Of a DNA stretch of 64,000 bases, positions 1 to 9,843 are shown in pieces. Each line of letters begins with the position of its first letter. The first letter of the stretch is position 1. Below the pieces are notes generated by a model. That model worked only from the letters and a program-made list of their open reading frames with translations, was not told the DNA's origin and did not search any database. This DNA comes from Chengkuizengella sediminis (GTDB taxonomy: Bacteria > Bacillota > Bacilli > Paenibacillales > KCTC-33759): NCBI RefSeq assembly GCF_010078385.1, contig NZ_SIJC01000003.1, positions 186,001 through 250,000 on the forward strand. Direction: 5' to 3'. Position numbers and translations under genes: made by a program.

Positions 1-2
1 TT

Positions 3-869
3 GGAAAAGGTATAACAATCACATTATTTATCATAATTTGTTTGCATTTATTTTTACTTTCAACAACAACATTAATTGCTACAATTCGATGGACAATCCT
101 TACTTTTTTACCTGAAACACCAATGTTTATGCTCACGATCACTTTTATTTTGCTATGTTTTTTAACTGTTGTCACTAGTTTAAGAACGATTACAAATATG
201 AACATGATTTTGTTACCAACCGTTCTTATTTTAGGTTTTTTTGTTTCTTTTTCAAATACCCAATATAAAGATTATTCATTATTAACACCTATTTTAGAAC
301 ATGGGTTTGAACCTGTCCTTATGGGAATGATGTTTTCAGGAGCTGGATTAATTGAGCTATTTATAGTGATATTTTTACAACACAAAGTTCATTCAAAAAT
401 CAAACTGCTTCCTGTGTTATTAACGGGGTTATCATTGGTCATTCTTACACTTGGACCCCTAATTGGATCAATCACCATTTTTGGTCCTGAAGAAGCACAA
501 AAAATGAGAGCTCCTGCATTTGAACAATGGAGAATGGTCACACTAGGTCGTTTTGTAGAACATGTAGATTTTTTATCTATTTATCAATGGTTAGCAGGTG
601 CCTATATAAGGATTTCTTTATTTATGTATATCATCCCAGAAATACTCAATATAAAAAAACAAAAAAATAAAATATGGTTAACACTCATTTTATTTACGAT
701 GATGGTCATTCTCGTTCAATTACCAACTAGCGATATGCACTTAACTGAATTATTATATGGAGTTTTTTTACCTTATTCATTTTGGTTCATGTTCATTATT
801 TCAATTTTAGTAGGACTCTTAGTATTTGTGCAAAATAAGATAAAACCAAAAGAAATCGCCAATCGATGA
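3..869 (+). CDS. Spore germinant receptor subunit B (GerAB/GerKB family), 5' end outside window
   Basis: Integral membrane B subunit of a nutrient germinant receptor, which sits in the inner membrane of the spore and belongs to the APC transporter superfamily. The reading frame is open from base 3 to the window edge, so the TTG at 42 is only an internal codon and the true start lies upstream. The 288 visible codons carry about eight hydrophobic segments, with the GerAB-like stretch FGPEEAQKMRAPAFEQWRMV near the middle. The family is usually about 360 residues, so roughly the first fifth is missing. A receptor A subunit follows after 50 bp and a C subunit after that, giving the order B-A-C rather than the classical A-B-C. 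I cannot say which receptor (gerA, gerB or gerK type) this is. Confidence 0.88.
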   Translation, partial: GKGITITLFIIICLHLFLLSTTTLIATIRWTILTFLPETPMFMLTITFILLCFLTVVTSLRTITNMNMILLPTVLILGFFVSFSNTQYKDYSLLTPILEHGFEPVLMGMMFSGAGLIELFIVIFLQHKVHSKIKLLPVLLTGLSLVILTLGPLIGSITIFGPEEAQKMRAPAFEQWRMVTLGRFVEHVDFLSIYQWLAGAYIRISLFMYIIPEILNIKKQKNKIWLTLILFTMMVILVQLPTSDMHLTELLYGVFLPYSFWFMFIISILVGLLVFVQNKIKPKEIANR

Positions 870-919
870 TTTGTTAAAAACAATCTCCAACAAAATAAAT
901 CTTAAGGAAAAATACAACT

Positions 920-2344
920 ATGGTATTAACAAAAAAAAATAATCAATATCTCTTTAAAGAACTAACCATAAAAGATGCTTTTCAATCCTGTTTTGATGTA
1001 AAACATCAGAGCTTTCATTTTCAATCCAGTTCTAATGATTACAAGGTCATGTTTACATACTGTGAGGGGCTTTATGATTACGATAAACTCAATAAAGTGA
1101 TTATTCCAGAGCTCCGTCATTTTTTTCAATTGATGGAAGATCAGATATTTTCAGATGATTTCATTCAGAAAGACCTTAATATAACAACGTTGCAACAAGT
1201 AGAAAGCAAAGAGAAAATGATTACAAAAGTTTTACTTGGTGAAGTATTAATTTACTTTCCGAATCTAGAAACAGCTTACTCCATTGACACTAGCAACTTT
1301 CCTAAACGTGATCCACAAGATTCTACTACTGATGTACCCATCAAAGGATCTAGAGATGGTTTTATTGAAGATATAACTACGAATGTAGCGTTAATACGGA
1401 AGAGATTACCTTCAAATTCCTTACATTATGATCAATACATTGTTGGTGAAAAATCAAAAACTAAAGTCGGTTTACTTTTTATTGAAGATAAAATTGATCC
1501 AGATGTACTTAAGAAAATAAAAGATAAATTATCAAAAATTAAAACAGAAGCCATCTATAGTACAAAACAAGTAAAGGAGTTAATTGCAGATATTAAATTC
1601 CCTTTATTTCCAATATTCAGTTACTCAGGTAGACCTGATTTTACAGTCCATTCTTTGATGAATGGACGTTTTGTGCTCATCGTAGACGGCTTACCATCCG
1701 TTGTCCTAGGTCCTGCTAATTTTATGTTTTTGTTAGATAGTGGCGAGGATAAAGAGATGATTTCTGTCTTTGCTTTGTTTGAACGATTGATGAGAATCAT
1801 TGGATTTATGATGGCAACATTTCTTCCTGGTTTTTGGGTTGCATTAGTTTCTTTTCATCATGATCAAATCCCCTTTGCTTTACTATCTACCATTGTTGAA
1901 TCTAGACGTGGGGTACCTTTTCCTTCAGCATTAGAAGTATTTATTATGTTACTACTATTCGAAATTTTTAGAGAGGCTGGGATGAGGTTGCCCTTTGGTA
2001 TTGGGCAGACGTTAAGTGTTGTAGGCGGACTTATTATAGGAGATGCTGCAATCGCTGCTGGGATCACCAATGCTACAACAATGGTTATTATTGCAGTAGC
2101 AGTTGTTTCAACCTATACATTAGTTAATCAATCTTTAGTAGGTGCTATTAGTGTTGTAAGATATTTTATTCTGTTCATCTCCTCGATTATGGGGATATGG
2201 GGATTCTTTCTATCCTCTTTCCTTACCATTCTTTATTTAGCCAATTTGAGACCCTATGGAGTTAATTATCTTACAATGTCATCAAAAAGCCCTCGTAAGT
2301 TATTGAAGACATATGTAAAACTCCCTTGGAAAAATAGTTCATAA
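920..2344 (+). CDS. Spore germinant receptor subunit A (GerAA/GerKA family)
   Basis: A subunit of the same germinant receptor. The first 285 or so residues are soluble and include the family stretch around RPDFTVHSLMNGRFVLIVDG. The C-terminal part has about five membrane segments (for example ISVVRYFILFISSIMGIWGF) and ends in a short basic tail. At 474 residues it has the usual family length. The ATG at 920 is preceded by AAGGA. It lies 50 bp after the B subunit and 35 bp before the C subunit, so the three are surely one transcript. In other Bacillales such operons are made in the forespore under sigma-G; the promoter would be upstream of the window. Confidence 0.93.
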   Translation: MVLTKKNNQYLFKELTIKDAFQSCFDVKHQSFHFQSSSNDYKVMFTYCEGLYDYDKLNKVIIPELRHFFQLMEDQIFSDDFIQKDLNITTLQQVESKEKMITKVLLGEVLIYFPNLETAYSIDTSNFPKRDPQDSTTDVPIKGSRDGFIEDITTNVALIRKRLPSNSLHYDQYIVGEKSKTKVGLLFIEDKIDPDVLKKIKDKLSKIKTEAIYSTKQVKELIADIKFPLFPIFSYSGRPDFTVHSLMNGRFVLIVDGLPSVVLGPANFMFLLDSGEDKEMISVFALFERLMRIIGFMMATFLPGFWVALVSFHHDQIPFALLSTIVESRRGVPFPSALEVFIMLLLFEIFREAGMRLPFGIGQTLSVVGGLIIGDAAIAAGITNATTMVIIAVAVVSTYTLVNQSLVGAISVVRYFILFISSIMGIWGFFLSSFLTILYLANLRPYGVNYLTMSSKSPRKLLKTYVKLPWKNSS

Positions 2345-2379
2345 TTCTCTTTTGAAATCAAAACAATAGGATGAGAAAA

Positions 2380-3513
2380 ATGCTAAAAAAAACAATATTT
2401 ATTTTTGCTATTTCCATATTGCTTACAGGATGCTGGAATTCTGATGAGGTTGATCGCATGTTATATGCTCATGCAATAGCAGTTAATCTAAAAGATGATC
2501 TCTTTGAGATTCGTGTGCAATTTGTTATTTTCGGAGGCCGTGGTGGGCAGGGACAAGAAGCAGGTGGATCCCTTACACCAGCAATTGAAAAAGGGGTTGG
2601 AAAAACCATTGAAGAAGCATTATTTGATTTATATAAATCTGTACCGGAAAAAGTATTTTGGGGACATTTATCTGCCATTGTATTTTCAGAAAATCTAATG
2701 GAAGAAAAAGGAAAATTAACTGACGTTATAGAGAAGTTTGTTCGATACCCTGAAACTAGGTATACCATATGGATCTATAGCAGTAGCGAAGAAGCTTTGA
2801 ATGAAATTTTAAATGTAGGTTCTTTTAAAGATATGAACCTATCCCCTATTTTTGGGAGATTAGGTGACCCTAAAAATAATTATGAGCAAAGTTCTTTGAT
2901 TAAACCCGTCAATTTTAATGACTTATTAATTGAATTGGATGAACCTGGCTATACTTCAATTATCCCTTTTATTCAACTTAAATCAAATGGTGGAGAGAAG
3001 CATATCAGATTTGATAGTGTGAGTATCCTTTATACACGCAATGAATTTAAAGGAATATTAAGAGGGGCTGAAGTAAATGGGTTTCGTTGGCTGCATTCAG
3101 ATATTACCAATAATAACCTCTTAATTGAAGATGAAAATAAAAAACCCCTTGCATCCCTTATTATTGATAAATTGAAAGTAAACATTATTCCTGAAACGAA
3201 AAATGAAAATATGATGTTTCAATTAAAAATAAAGGCAACAGCAAACGTAGGTGAAATATTTCAAGATATTACTAAAGAACAACTTGCAGAAAAAGCAAAA
3301 AAAGAAATAAAAAAGCAAATCTTAATGACATATAAACGAGGATTAGATTTAGATGCAGATGTATATCGATTAACTGAAACTTTATATCGGAAAGATCTTA
3401 AAAAATGGAAAGAACTCACATCTAAAGATAAACTCCCTTTAACTGAATCATCCCTTGAAATCGATATTGATTTATTGATCAAAAGCTCATCTAACTTAGA
3501 ATTAACTCCTTAA
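2380..3513 (+). CDS. Spore germinant receptor subunit C lipoprotein (GerAC/GerKC family)
   Basis: Lipid-anchored C subunit of the germinant receptor. The N-terminus has a lipoprotein signal with lipobox LLTGC and the typical following WNSDEVDRM. The body has the family pattern AIAVNLKDDLFEIRVQ and FDLYKSVPEKVFWGHLSAIV, and the C-terminal third the stretch KEIKKQILMTYKRGLDLDAD. Two starts are possible: ATG at 2371, which overlaps the AGG of the best ribosome binding site, and ATG at 2380, which sits nine bases after it. I chose 2380, which gives 377 residues and a compact signal. It is the last gene of the operon, and no convincing terminator hairpin follows. Confidence 0.92.
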   Translation: MLKKTIFIFAISILLTGCWNSDEVDRMLYAHAIAVNLKDDLFEIRVQFVIFGGRGGQGQEAGGSLTPAIEKGVGKTIEEALFDLYKSVPEKVFWGHLSAIVFSENLMEEKGKLTDVIEKFVRYPETRYTIWIYSSSEEALNEILNVGSFKDMNLSPIFGRLGDPKNNYEQSSLIKPVNFNDLLIELDEPGYTSIIPFIQLKSNGGEKHIRFDSVSILYTRNEFKGILRGAEVNGFRWLHSDITNNNLLIEDENKKPLASLIIDKLKVNIIPETKNENMMFQLKIKATANVGEIFQDITKEQLAEKAKKEIKKQILMTYKRGLDLDADVYRLTETLYRKDLKKWKELTSKDKLPLTESSLEIDIDLLIKSSSNLELTP

Positions 3514-4019
3514 GTATTTTAAAAACTTCTTACATTTTGTCTATTTTTAGAATTTTTTGAAGGTTTATTGAAATTTTATGCAATAAATGTTCAATATTGA
3601 CAGTTTTGTGACTTTCATTTATAATTTGAACTGAGTATTTTGTCCATCACTACCAGTTACCAATTATTCCCTTACATATTACTTTTACCACTCCTGTATC
3701 AATTTCTCACAATTCAAACCCACTATTTTGTAATTACATCTCATTTACTAGGATACTTCATCTTAACTAATAAACGTGAATCTTATTTAATAATTATTCC
3801 ACTATATCTTAGCAATTAAAAACTCCTAATTTTTGTACTTTTCATTCTATTATTCTACTAAACTTTATACCGTATAAGATAAATTTAATATATGCAATCA
3901 TTTGTGGGAAAAAGTAATGTGAATTGTTAAACGGTAATTTATATGAGAGAGCGAGGTGAAACTATTTTACAATACAAATACTCAACTCTATTAAAACTTA
4001 AAAAAAGAGGAGAGATTAT
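3514..4019 (+). promoter_or_regulatory. Intergenic region with sigma-A promoter and long leader of protease copy 1
   Basis: This AT-rich stretch has no gene. It contains a near-perfect sigma-A promoter, TTGACA at 3597-3602 and TATAAT at 3620-3625 with a 17-base spacer, pointing at the protease 395 bases downstream. The same promoter, with the same spacer and similar flanking sequence, is repeated before protease copy 3. The transcribed leader between promoter and start shares several blocks with the copy 3 leader: CAATTATTCCCTT at its 5' part, then GTGAATTGTTAAACGG and AATACAAATACTCAACTCTA near the ribosome binding site. The middle has diverged. Confidence 0.7.
3597..3625 (+). promoter_or_regulatory. 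Sigma-A promoter of protease copy 1
   Basis: TTGACA, 17 bases, TATAAT: both hexamers match the consensus fully. It lies 395 bases before the protease start, and an equivalent promoter stands before copy 3 at 7557-7585. Confidence 0.75.
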
Positions 4020-5666
4020 ATGAATAAAAAATTCCTTGCTGTTTGTTTATCACTATGTTTAGTTATGGCCATCTTCATTCCTCAAGCGAGTGCAAAACCT
4101 GATATATTTGAAAAAATCAATAAAAATGAGAAAACTTCCACACCCGAATTTGTTTCTGGTAAATTAACAGAAAAGTCTGATAAAAAACCAAAAGATGTTT
4201 TGTTTGGATATTTAAATGGAAAAAAAGATATTTTCAAATTTGCTGAATCTGCTGAAAGCGATTTTGTTGTGGTTGATGAGTTTGTCGATGATTTAGGTTT
4301 TACTCATTTAAGATTACAGCAGGAATTTAAAGGCACTCCTGTATACGGAAGAACCTTTACAGCTCATATTGATAGTTCTGGCGTATTAACTTCGTTTTCT
4401 GGAACTGTCGCTCCTGAATTAGATAAAAAATTAAAAAAGAATAAAAAGGTAAAGAAAAAAGAAGCATTTTCAATCGCTGAAGAAGATCTTATTTCTTCCT
4501 TCTCCGAAGCACCAAAATATGCCATTGATCCAACTACGGAGGAAGTTGTATATGTGAAAAATGATAAGTCACAGTATGCTTTTCACATTAATTTTAAATT
4601 CTTTTACCCTGAATTAGGGGATTGGAACTATTTTGTCGATGCTGTCACAGGTGACATCTTAGATAAATTTGATCAATCTTTTAAAGTAGATTCTGTAGGA
4701 ACAGGGACGGGTGTCTTAGGCGATGTAAAATCATTAAATACGGATCAGCAAGGAAGCATCTATTATTTACAAGATAATACGAGAGGTGATGGTATTTTTA
4801 CTTATGATGGTGAAAATGTTCACCAGAATCTTCTTTATTATCCGATTTGGGTTATTCAACGTTATCTTCCAGGAACCTTATGGAGTGATGGGGATAATGT
4901 ATTTAATAACCAATATGATAGATCAGCAGTTGATGCTCATTATTATGCTGGTTTAGTCTATGATTACTTCTTAGAGGAGTTTAATCGTGATAGCTTTGAC
5001 AATCAAGGTACAGCGATTAAATCTACCGTTCACTTTGGACAAAATTGGGGGAACGCAGGTTGGTTAGGTGAACCTTTAAATCAAATGATATATGGGGATG
5101 GGGATGCAGATACTCTACCTTTCTCAGGGGCTTTTGATGTCATTGCACACGAGATCACTCATGCTATCACAGATAGAACTGCGGACCTGATTTATCAAGA
5201 TGAATCAGGAGCGATAAACGAGTCCATGTCCGATATTTTTGGTGCTTTAGCTGAGTTTTGGGCAGGTTTAGATCCTGACTGGTTAATGGGTGAAGACGTT
5301 ACGCTTTCTAGTAATGGTTTAAGATCTATGGCTAATCCAACTTTGTTTAATGATCCGGATCACTACTCTGATTATTTGAATACAACAGCAGATTACGGTG
5401 GCGTTCATACCAATAGTAGTATTATCAATAAAGCTGCTTATTTATTAAGTGAAGGTGGTAACCATTCTGGTGTATCTGTAAATGGCGTTGGGAAAGACAA
5501 AATGGGAGATATCTTCTACCGAACACTGACTCAACACTTAACTGCATCTTCTACTTTTAGTCAACTCCGTTCTGCTACAATACAAGCTGCATCTGAATTG
5601 TATGGATCTAACAGTTCAGAAGTTACATCTGTACAACAAGCATTTGATGCTATTGGGGTTAATTAA
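4020..5666 (+). CDS. Thermolysin-family neutral metalloprotease, copy 1 (M4, bacillolysin-like)
   Basis: Secreted zinc endopeptidase that degrades extracellular protein. The 548 residues start with a Sec signal peptide ending in ASA at about residue 25. An FTP/PepSY-type propeptide follows to about residue 222, then the mature enzyme. The zinc site is H377-E378-I-T-H381 with third ligand E401 in NESMSD, and the catalytic histidine is H463 in GGVHTNSS, so all key M4 residues are present. The ATG follows GAGGAGA at good spacing. It is the first of three tandem paralogues; only 76 bases separate it from copy 2, with no terminator or promoter in between, so copies 1 and 2 are probably one transcript. 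Compared with copies 2 and 3 it lacks the short insert after LMGEDV and has NWGN where they have YNN. Confidence 0.96.
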   Translation: MNKKFLAVCLSLCLVMAIFIPQASAKPDIFEKINKNEKTSTPEFVSGKLTEKSDKKPKDVLFGYLNGKKDIFKFAESAESDFVVVDEFVDDLGFTHLRLQQEFKGTPVYGRTFTAHIDSSGVLTSFSGTVAPELDKKLKKNKKVKKKEAFSIAEEDLISSFSEAPKYAIDPTTEEVVYVKNDKSQYAFHINFKFFYPELGDWNYFVDAVTGDILDKFDQSFKVDSVGTGTGVLGDVKSLNTDQQGSIYYLQDNTRGDGIFTYDGENVHQNLLYYPIWVIQRYLPGTLWSDGDNVFNNQYDRSAVDAHYYAGLVYDYFLEEFNRDSFDNQGTAIKSTVHFGQNWGNAGWLGEPLNQMIYGDGDADTLPFSGAFDVIAHEITHAITDRTADLIYQDESGAINESMSDIFGALAEFWAGLDPDWLMGEDVTLSSNGLRSMANPTLFNDPDHYSDYLNTTADYGGVHTNSSIINKAAYLLSEGGNHSGVSVNGVGKDKMGDIFYRTLTQHLTASSTFSQLRSATIQAASELYGSNSSEVTSVQQAFDAIGVN

Positions 5667-5742
5667 TAGAGCTTTTTCTTTAAAATCTAGAATTTAAAAA
5701 ATTTATAAATTCTTAAGTTATAAAAATATGAGGAGAGATTAT

Positions 5743-7401
5743 ATGAATAAAAAATTCCTTGCAGTTTGTTTATCACTATGTTTAGTTCTAGCTATCTTCA
5801 TACCTCAAGCGAGTGCAAAACCTGATATATTTGAAAAAATCAATAAAAGTGAGAGAACTTCCACGCCTGAATTTGTTTCGGGTAAATTGACAGAAAAATC
5901 TGATAAAAAGCCAAAGGATGTATTGTTTGGATACTTAAATGGAAAAAAAGATGTATTTAAATTTACAGAAACGGCAGAAAGTGATTTTGTTGTACTTGAT
6001 GAGTTTGTCGATGATTTAGGATATACTCATTTAAGATTACAGCAGGAATTTAAAGGAACTCCTGTATACGGAAGAACATTTACAGCTCATATTGATAGTT
6101 CTGGCGTATTAACAGCATTTTCTGGAACTGTCGCTCCTGAATTAGATAAAAAATTAAAACAGGATAAAAAAGTAAAGAAAAAAGAAGCTTTTTCAATCGC
6201 TGAAGAAGATCTTATTTCCTCCTTCTCAGATTCACCTTCATATATTATGGATCCAACTACGGAGGAAGTAATCTATGTAAAGGATGATGAATCTCACTAT
6301 GCATTTCACGTTAATTTTAAATTCCTTTACCCTGAACTAGGAGACTGGAGTTATTTTGTCGATGCTGTTACAGGTGACATCTTAGATAAATTTAATCAAT
6401 CGTTCAAAATAAATTCTGTAGGGACAGGAACGGGTGTCTTAGGGGATGTAAAATCATTAAATACGGATCAACAAGGAAGTACCTATTACTTACAAGATAA
6501 TACGAGAGGCGATGGCATCTTAACTTATGATGGAGAAAATGTAAGTCAAAATATACTGAATAGACCTATTCGTATTATCCAGCGTTATCTCCCAGGAAAC
6601 CTATGGAGTGATACGGATAATATATTTAATGATTCCTACGATGCTGCTGCAGTTGATGCTCATTATTATGCAGGTTTAGTTTATGATTATTATATGGATC
6701 AATTTAACCGTGATAGTTTCGATAATCAAGGTGCAGCGATTAAGTCTACCGTTCATTTTGGACAAAATTATAACAATGCAGGTTGGTTAGGTGAACCTCT
6801 AAACCAAATGATGTATGGGGATGGGGATGGTGTGAATTGGCTTCCTTTTTCAGGGTCATTTGACGTTATTGCGCATGAGATTACCCATGCAGTGACAGAC
6901 AGAACTGCAAACCTGATTTATCAAAATGAATCAGGAGCGATGAACGAAGCGATGTCAGATATATTCGGTGTGTTAGCAGAATTTTGGGCAGGCTTAGATC
7001 CTGACTGGTTAATGGGTGAAGATATTTATACACCTACCATTTCAGGTGATGCTTTAAGATCATTTTCAGACCCAACTTTATTTGATCAACCAGACCACTA
7101 CTCTGATTATCTGAATACAACAGCAGATTACGGTGGCGTTCATACCAACAGTGGTATTATCAATAAAGCAGCTTATTTATTAAGTGAAGGCGGTAATCAC
7201 TCTGGAGTTGCCGTAAATGGCATTGGCATAGATAAAATAGGCGACATCTTTTATCGTTCTTTAACCCAATACTTAACTGAATCTTCTACTTTTAGTCAAC
7301 TCCGTTCTGCAGCTGAACAGTCTGCAGCTGATTTGTATGGATCAAATAGTTCAGAGGTTACATCCGTACAGCAAGCGTTTGATGCAGTAGGGATTAACTA
7401 A
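5743..7401 (+). CDS. Thermolysin-family neutral metalloprotease, copy 2
   Basis: Second tandem M4 protease. The start is the ATG at 5743; an in-frame ATG at 5728 is part of the ribosome binding site AGGAGAG itself and is not used here. That gives 552 residues with nearly the same signal peptide and propeptide as its neighbours. HEITH, the glutamate of NEAMSD and the histidine of GGVHTNSG are intact. Residues around [12 protein letters not shown] form an insert, shared with copy 3, that copy 1 lacks. It has no promoter of its own in the 76-base gap after copy 1, but a strong terminator follows at 7445. The nearly identical propeptides alongside more varied catalytic domains suggest gene conversion or recent duplication with diverging specificity. 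Confidence 0.96.
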   Translation: MNKKFLAVCLSLCLVLAIFIPQASAKPDIFEKINKSERTSTPEFVSGKLTEKSDKKPKDVLFGYLNGKKDVFKFTETAESDFVVLDEFVDDLGYTHLRLQQEFKGTPVYGRTFTAHIDSSGVLTAFSGTVAPELDKKLKQDKKVKKKEAFSIAEEDLISSFSDSPSYIMDPTTEEVIYVKDDESHYAFHVNFKFLYPELGDWSYFVDAVTGDILDKFNQSFKINSVGTGTGVLGDVKSLNTDQQGSTYYLQDNTRGDGILTYDGENVSQNILNRPIRIIQRYLPGNLWSDTDNIFNDSYDAAAVDAHYYAGLVYDYYMDQFNRDSFDNQGAAIKSTVHFGQNYNNAGWLGEPLNQMMYGDGDGVNWLPFSGSFDVIAHEITHAVTDRTANLIYQNESGAMNEAMSDIFGVLAEFWAGLDPDWLMGEDIYTPTISGDALRSFSDPTLFDQPDHYSDYLNTTADYGGVHTNSGIINKAAYLLSEGGNHSGVAVNGIGIDKIGDIFYRSLTQYLTESSTFSQLRSAAEQSAADLYGSNSSEVTSVQQAFDAVGIN

Positions 7402-7444
7402 TATTCTTCCTAGATTGATTCACATAGTAAAGGTTTTTTACTCC

Positions 7445-7492
7445 AACTCCCTTTATCGATTTTTATTACTTCGATAAGGGGAGTTTTAATTT
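7445..7492 (+). terminator. Terminator of protease copies 1-2
   Basis: Fifteen-base-pair stem, AACTCCCTTTATCGA at 7445-7459 against TCGATAAGGGGAGTT at 7471-7485, with one wobble, followed by TTAATTT. An almost identical hairpin follows copy 3. Confidence 0.85.
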
Positions 7493-7556
7493 AAACATTA
7501 TAGTGATACTTCGTGATACATCTTTTTTATAGTAATGACTAACACACTAAAATATA

Positions 7557-7585
7557 TTGACAATTTCGAGTCTTTTATTTATAAT
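7557..7585 (+). promoter_or_regulatory. Sigma-A promoter of protease copy 3
   Basis: TTGACA at 7557-7562 and TATAAT at 7580-7585 with a 17-base spacer, both perfect, matching the copy 1 promoter in flanks as well (preceding TAT, following TT). Confidence 0.75.
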
Positions 7586-7824
7586 TTAATTTGAGTATTT
7601 GACAATATACGACACCATTCAGCAATTATTCCCTTGCATATTACTTTTTCCACTTCTGAAAATAATTTATATAATTAGACATTATATCTCACCTATGAAA
7701 CAAGTAATTAGGCCGTTACTTAATTATTTATATTTTAGTATTGTTACATTATACACTCTACTAGAATAACTTTTCAGTATAAACCTATTTTTTTGTATTC
7801 ATGGAGTTTTAAAGTCTAAATTGT

Positions 7825-7839
7825 AGAAAGCGCTTTCAG
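7825..7839 (+). promoter_or_regulatory. Candidate CcpA site (cre) in leader of protease copy 3
   Basis: AGAAAGCGCTTTCAG contains the perfect palindrome GAAAGCGCTTTC and matches the degenerate cre consensus TGNNARCGNWWWCAW at 13 of 15 positions. Lying downstream of the promoter, a bound CcpA would act as a roadblock. The equivalent place before copy 1 lacks it. Confidence 0.5.
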
Positions 7840-7948
7840 ATTTTAGTGATGTGAATTGTTAAACGGTTACTCTTAAAAAGAGAGAGGTGAACTTAGTTTA
7901 ATACAAATACTCAACTCTATTATTATTTATAAAAAGAGGAGAGATTAT

Positions 7949-9619
7949 ATGAATAAGAAATTCCTTGCAGTTTGTTTATCACTATGTTTAGTTATGGCCA
8001 TCTTCATTCCTCAAGCGAGTGCAAAACCTGATATATCTGAAAAAATCAATAAAAGTGAGAGAACTTCCACACCTGAATTTGTTTCTGGTAAATTAACAGA
8101 AAAGTCTGATAAAAAACCAAAAGATGTTTTGTTTGGATATTTAAATGGAAAAAAAGATCTGTTTAAATTTTCAGAAACGGCAGAAACTGATTTTGTTGTA
8201 CTTGATGAGTTTGTCGATGATTTAGGATTTACTCATTTAAGATTACAACAGGAATTTAAAGGAACTCCTGTTTACGGAGCAACTTTTACAGCTCATATTG
8301 ATAGTTCAGGCGTATTAACTGCGTTTTCTGGAACTGTCGCTCCTGAATTAGATAAAAAATTAAAAAAAGATAAAAAGGTAAAGAAAAAAGAAGCATTAAC
8401 AATCGCTGAAGAAGATCTCATCTCCTCCTTCTCAGAGACACCAGCCTATATTATCGATCCAACTACAGAGGAAGTGATTTATGTAAAGGATGATGCATCT
8501 CACTATGCATTTCACGTTAATTTTAAATTCCTTTACCCTGAACTAGGAGACTGGAGTTATTTTGTCGATGCTGTTACCGGTGACATCTTAGATAAATTTA
8601 ATCAATCGTTCAAAATAGACTCTGTAGGAACAGGTACAGGTGTATTAGGGGATGTAAAATCGTTAAATACGGATCAACAAGGAAGTACCTATTACTTACA
8701 AGATAATACGAGAGGCGATGGCATCTTAACTTATGATGGTGAAAATGTAAATCAGAGAATACTAGATAGATCCCTTCGTCAAATCCAGCGTTATCTTCCA
8801 GGAACCCTATGGAGTGATAGTGATAATGTATTTAATAGCTCCTATGACGCGGCAGCTGTTGATGCTCACTACTATGCTGGTTTAGTTTATGATTACTACT
8901 TAGCAAAATTTAATCGTGATAGCTTTGACAATCAAGGTGCAGCGATTAAGTCTACCGTTCATTTTGGACAAGGTTATAACAATGCAGGTTGGTTAGGAGA
9001 ACCTTTAAATCAAATGATGTATGGGGATGGAGATGGTGTGAATTGGCTTCCATTCTCTGGCTCCTATGATGTTATTGCACATGAAATTACGCACGCAGTA
9101 ACAGATAGAACTGCGAACCTTCTTTATCAAAATCAATCGGGTGCAATGAATGAAGCGATGTCGGATATATTTGGTGTATTAGCAGAGAACTGGGCAGGTT
9201 TAGGTAATGACTGGTTAATGGGAGAAGACATTTATACACCAAACGTTCCAGGTGATGCTTTGAGATCTTTGGCTAATCCTACTTTATTTGGTGACCCGGA
9301 TCATATGGATGATTTTGTAGTACTACCTAATACTAGAGAAGGTGATTGGGGCGGAGTGCATACAAACAGTGGAATCATCAATAAAACAGCTTATTTATTA
9401 AGTGAAGGTGGTAACCATGGTGGCGTTTCCGTAAATGGTGTAGGAGAAGATAAAATGGGTAACATCTTCTATCGTTCTTTAACGCAATATTTAACTGAAT
9501 CTTCTACTTTTAGTCAGTTACGTTCTGCAGCAGAACAATCTGCATCTGATTTGTATGGTTCAAATAGTTCAGAGGTTACGTCCGTACAGCAAGCATTTGA
9601 TGCTGTTGGGATCAACTAA
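7949..9619 (+). CDS. Thermolysin-family neutral metalloprotease, copy 3
   Basis: Third tandem M4 protease, 556 residues, with its own promoter and terminator. Signal peptide, propeptide, HEITH zinc site, NEAMSD glutamate and GGVHTNSG histidine are intact. It differs from copies 1 and 2 mainly late in the catalytic domain, where [15 protein letters not shown] replaces their [10 protein letters not shown] just before the catalytic histidine. That loop faces the active site in thermolysin, so a changed substrate preference is plausible but inferred. Upstream it resembles copy 1 and downstream it resembles copy 2, which shows the duplicated unit once ran promoter-gene-terminator. A cre-like palindrome in its leader suggests that only this copy is directly subject to carbon catabolite repression. 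Confidence 0.96.
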   Translation: MNKKFLAVCLSLCLVMAIFIPQASAKPDISEKINKSERTSTPEFVSGKLTEKSDKKPKDVLFGYLNGKKDLFKFSETAETDFVVLDEFVDDLGFTHLRLQQEFKGTPVYGATFTAHIDSSGVLTAFSGTVAPELDKKLKKDKKVKKKEALTIAEEDLISSFSETPAYIIDPTTEEVIYVKDDASHYAFHVNFKFLYPELGDWSYFVDAVTGDILDKFNQSFKIDSVGTGTGVLGDVKSLNTDQQGSTYYLQDNTRGDGILTYDGENVNQRILDRSLRQIQRYLPGTLWSDSDNVFNSSYDAAAVDAHYYAGLVYDYYLAKFNRDSFDNQGAAIKSTVHFGQGYNNAGWLGEPLNQMMYGDGDGVNWLPFSGSYDVIAHEITHAVTDRTANLLYQNQSGAMNEAMSDIFGVLAENWAGLGNDWLMGEDIYTPNVPGDALRSLANPTLFGDPDHMDDFVVLPNTREGDWGGVHTNSGIINKTAYLLSEGGNHGGVSVNGVGEDKMGNIFYRSLTQYLTESSTFSQLRSAAEQSASDLYGSNSSEVTSVQQAFDAVGIN

Positions 9620-9662
9620 TATTCTTCCTAGATTGATTAACACAGTAAAAACTTTTTACTCC

Positions 9663-9711
9663 AACTCCCTTTATCGATATTTATTACTTCGATAAGGGGA
9701 GTTCATTTTTT
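9663..9711 (+). terminator. Terminator of protease copy 3
   Basis: AACTCCCTTTATCGA at 9663-9677 pairs with TCGATAAGGGGAGTT at 9689-9703, followed by CATTTTTTG. It is a duplicate of the hairpin at 7445, with near-identical flanks back to the stop codon. Confidence 0.85.
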
Positions 9712-9843
9712 GTTTCAAAACTTCAATTCTATTTTAGATTGTCTTATAATAGTTGTTAGTTAATCTTTTTTGTTTTGTTATAACAAATGTTTTTATGAGA
9801 ATAATATACGTATCCTTAACATCATTTTTGAAATTATTGAGAG

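Larger units (their letters stand above)
7402..7948 (+). promoter_or_regulatory. Terminator of copy 2 plus promoter and leader of protease copy 3
   Basis: This gap of 547 bases has no gene. It holds a strong terminator at 7445-7492, the sigma-A promoter at 7557-7585, and a leader of about 360 bases that matches the copy 1 leader in blocks. A candidate catabolite-responsive element lies at 7825-7839, inside the leader and absent from copy 1. Just before the gene the sequence again reads GTGAATTGTTAAACGG, AATACAAATACTCAACTCTA and AAAAGAGGAGAGATTATATG. Confidence 0.7.

Noticed and set aside
42..869. TTG at 42 as the start of the first germination gene
   Set aside because: The frame is open from base 3 to the edge and codes for membrane sequence typical of the family, so the gene simply begins outside.
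5728..5742. Upstream ATG of protease copy 2
   Set aside because: It lies within the ribosome binding site that serves the ATG at 5743, and the other two copies begin at the equivalent of 5743.
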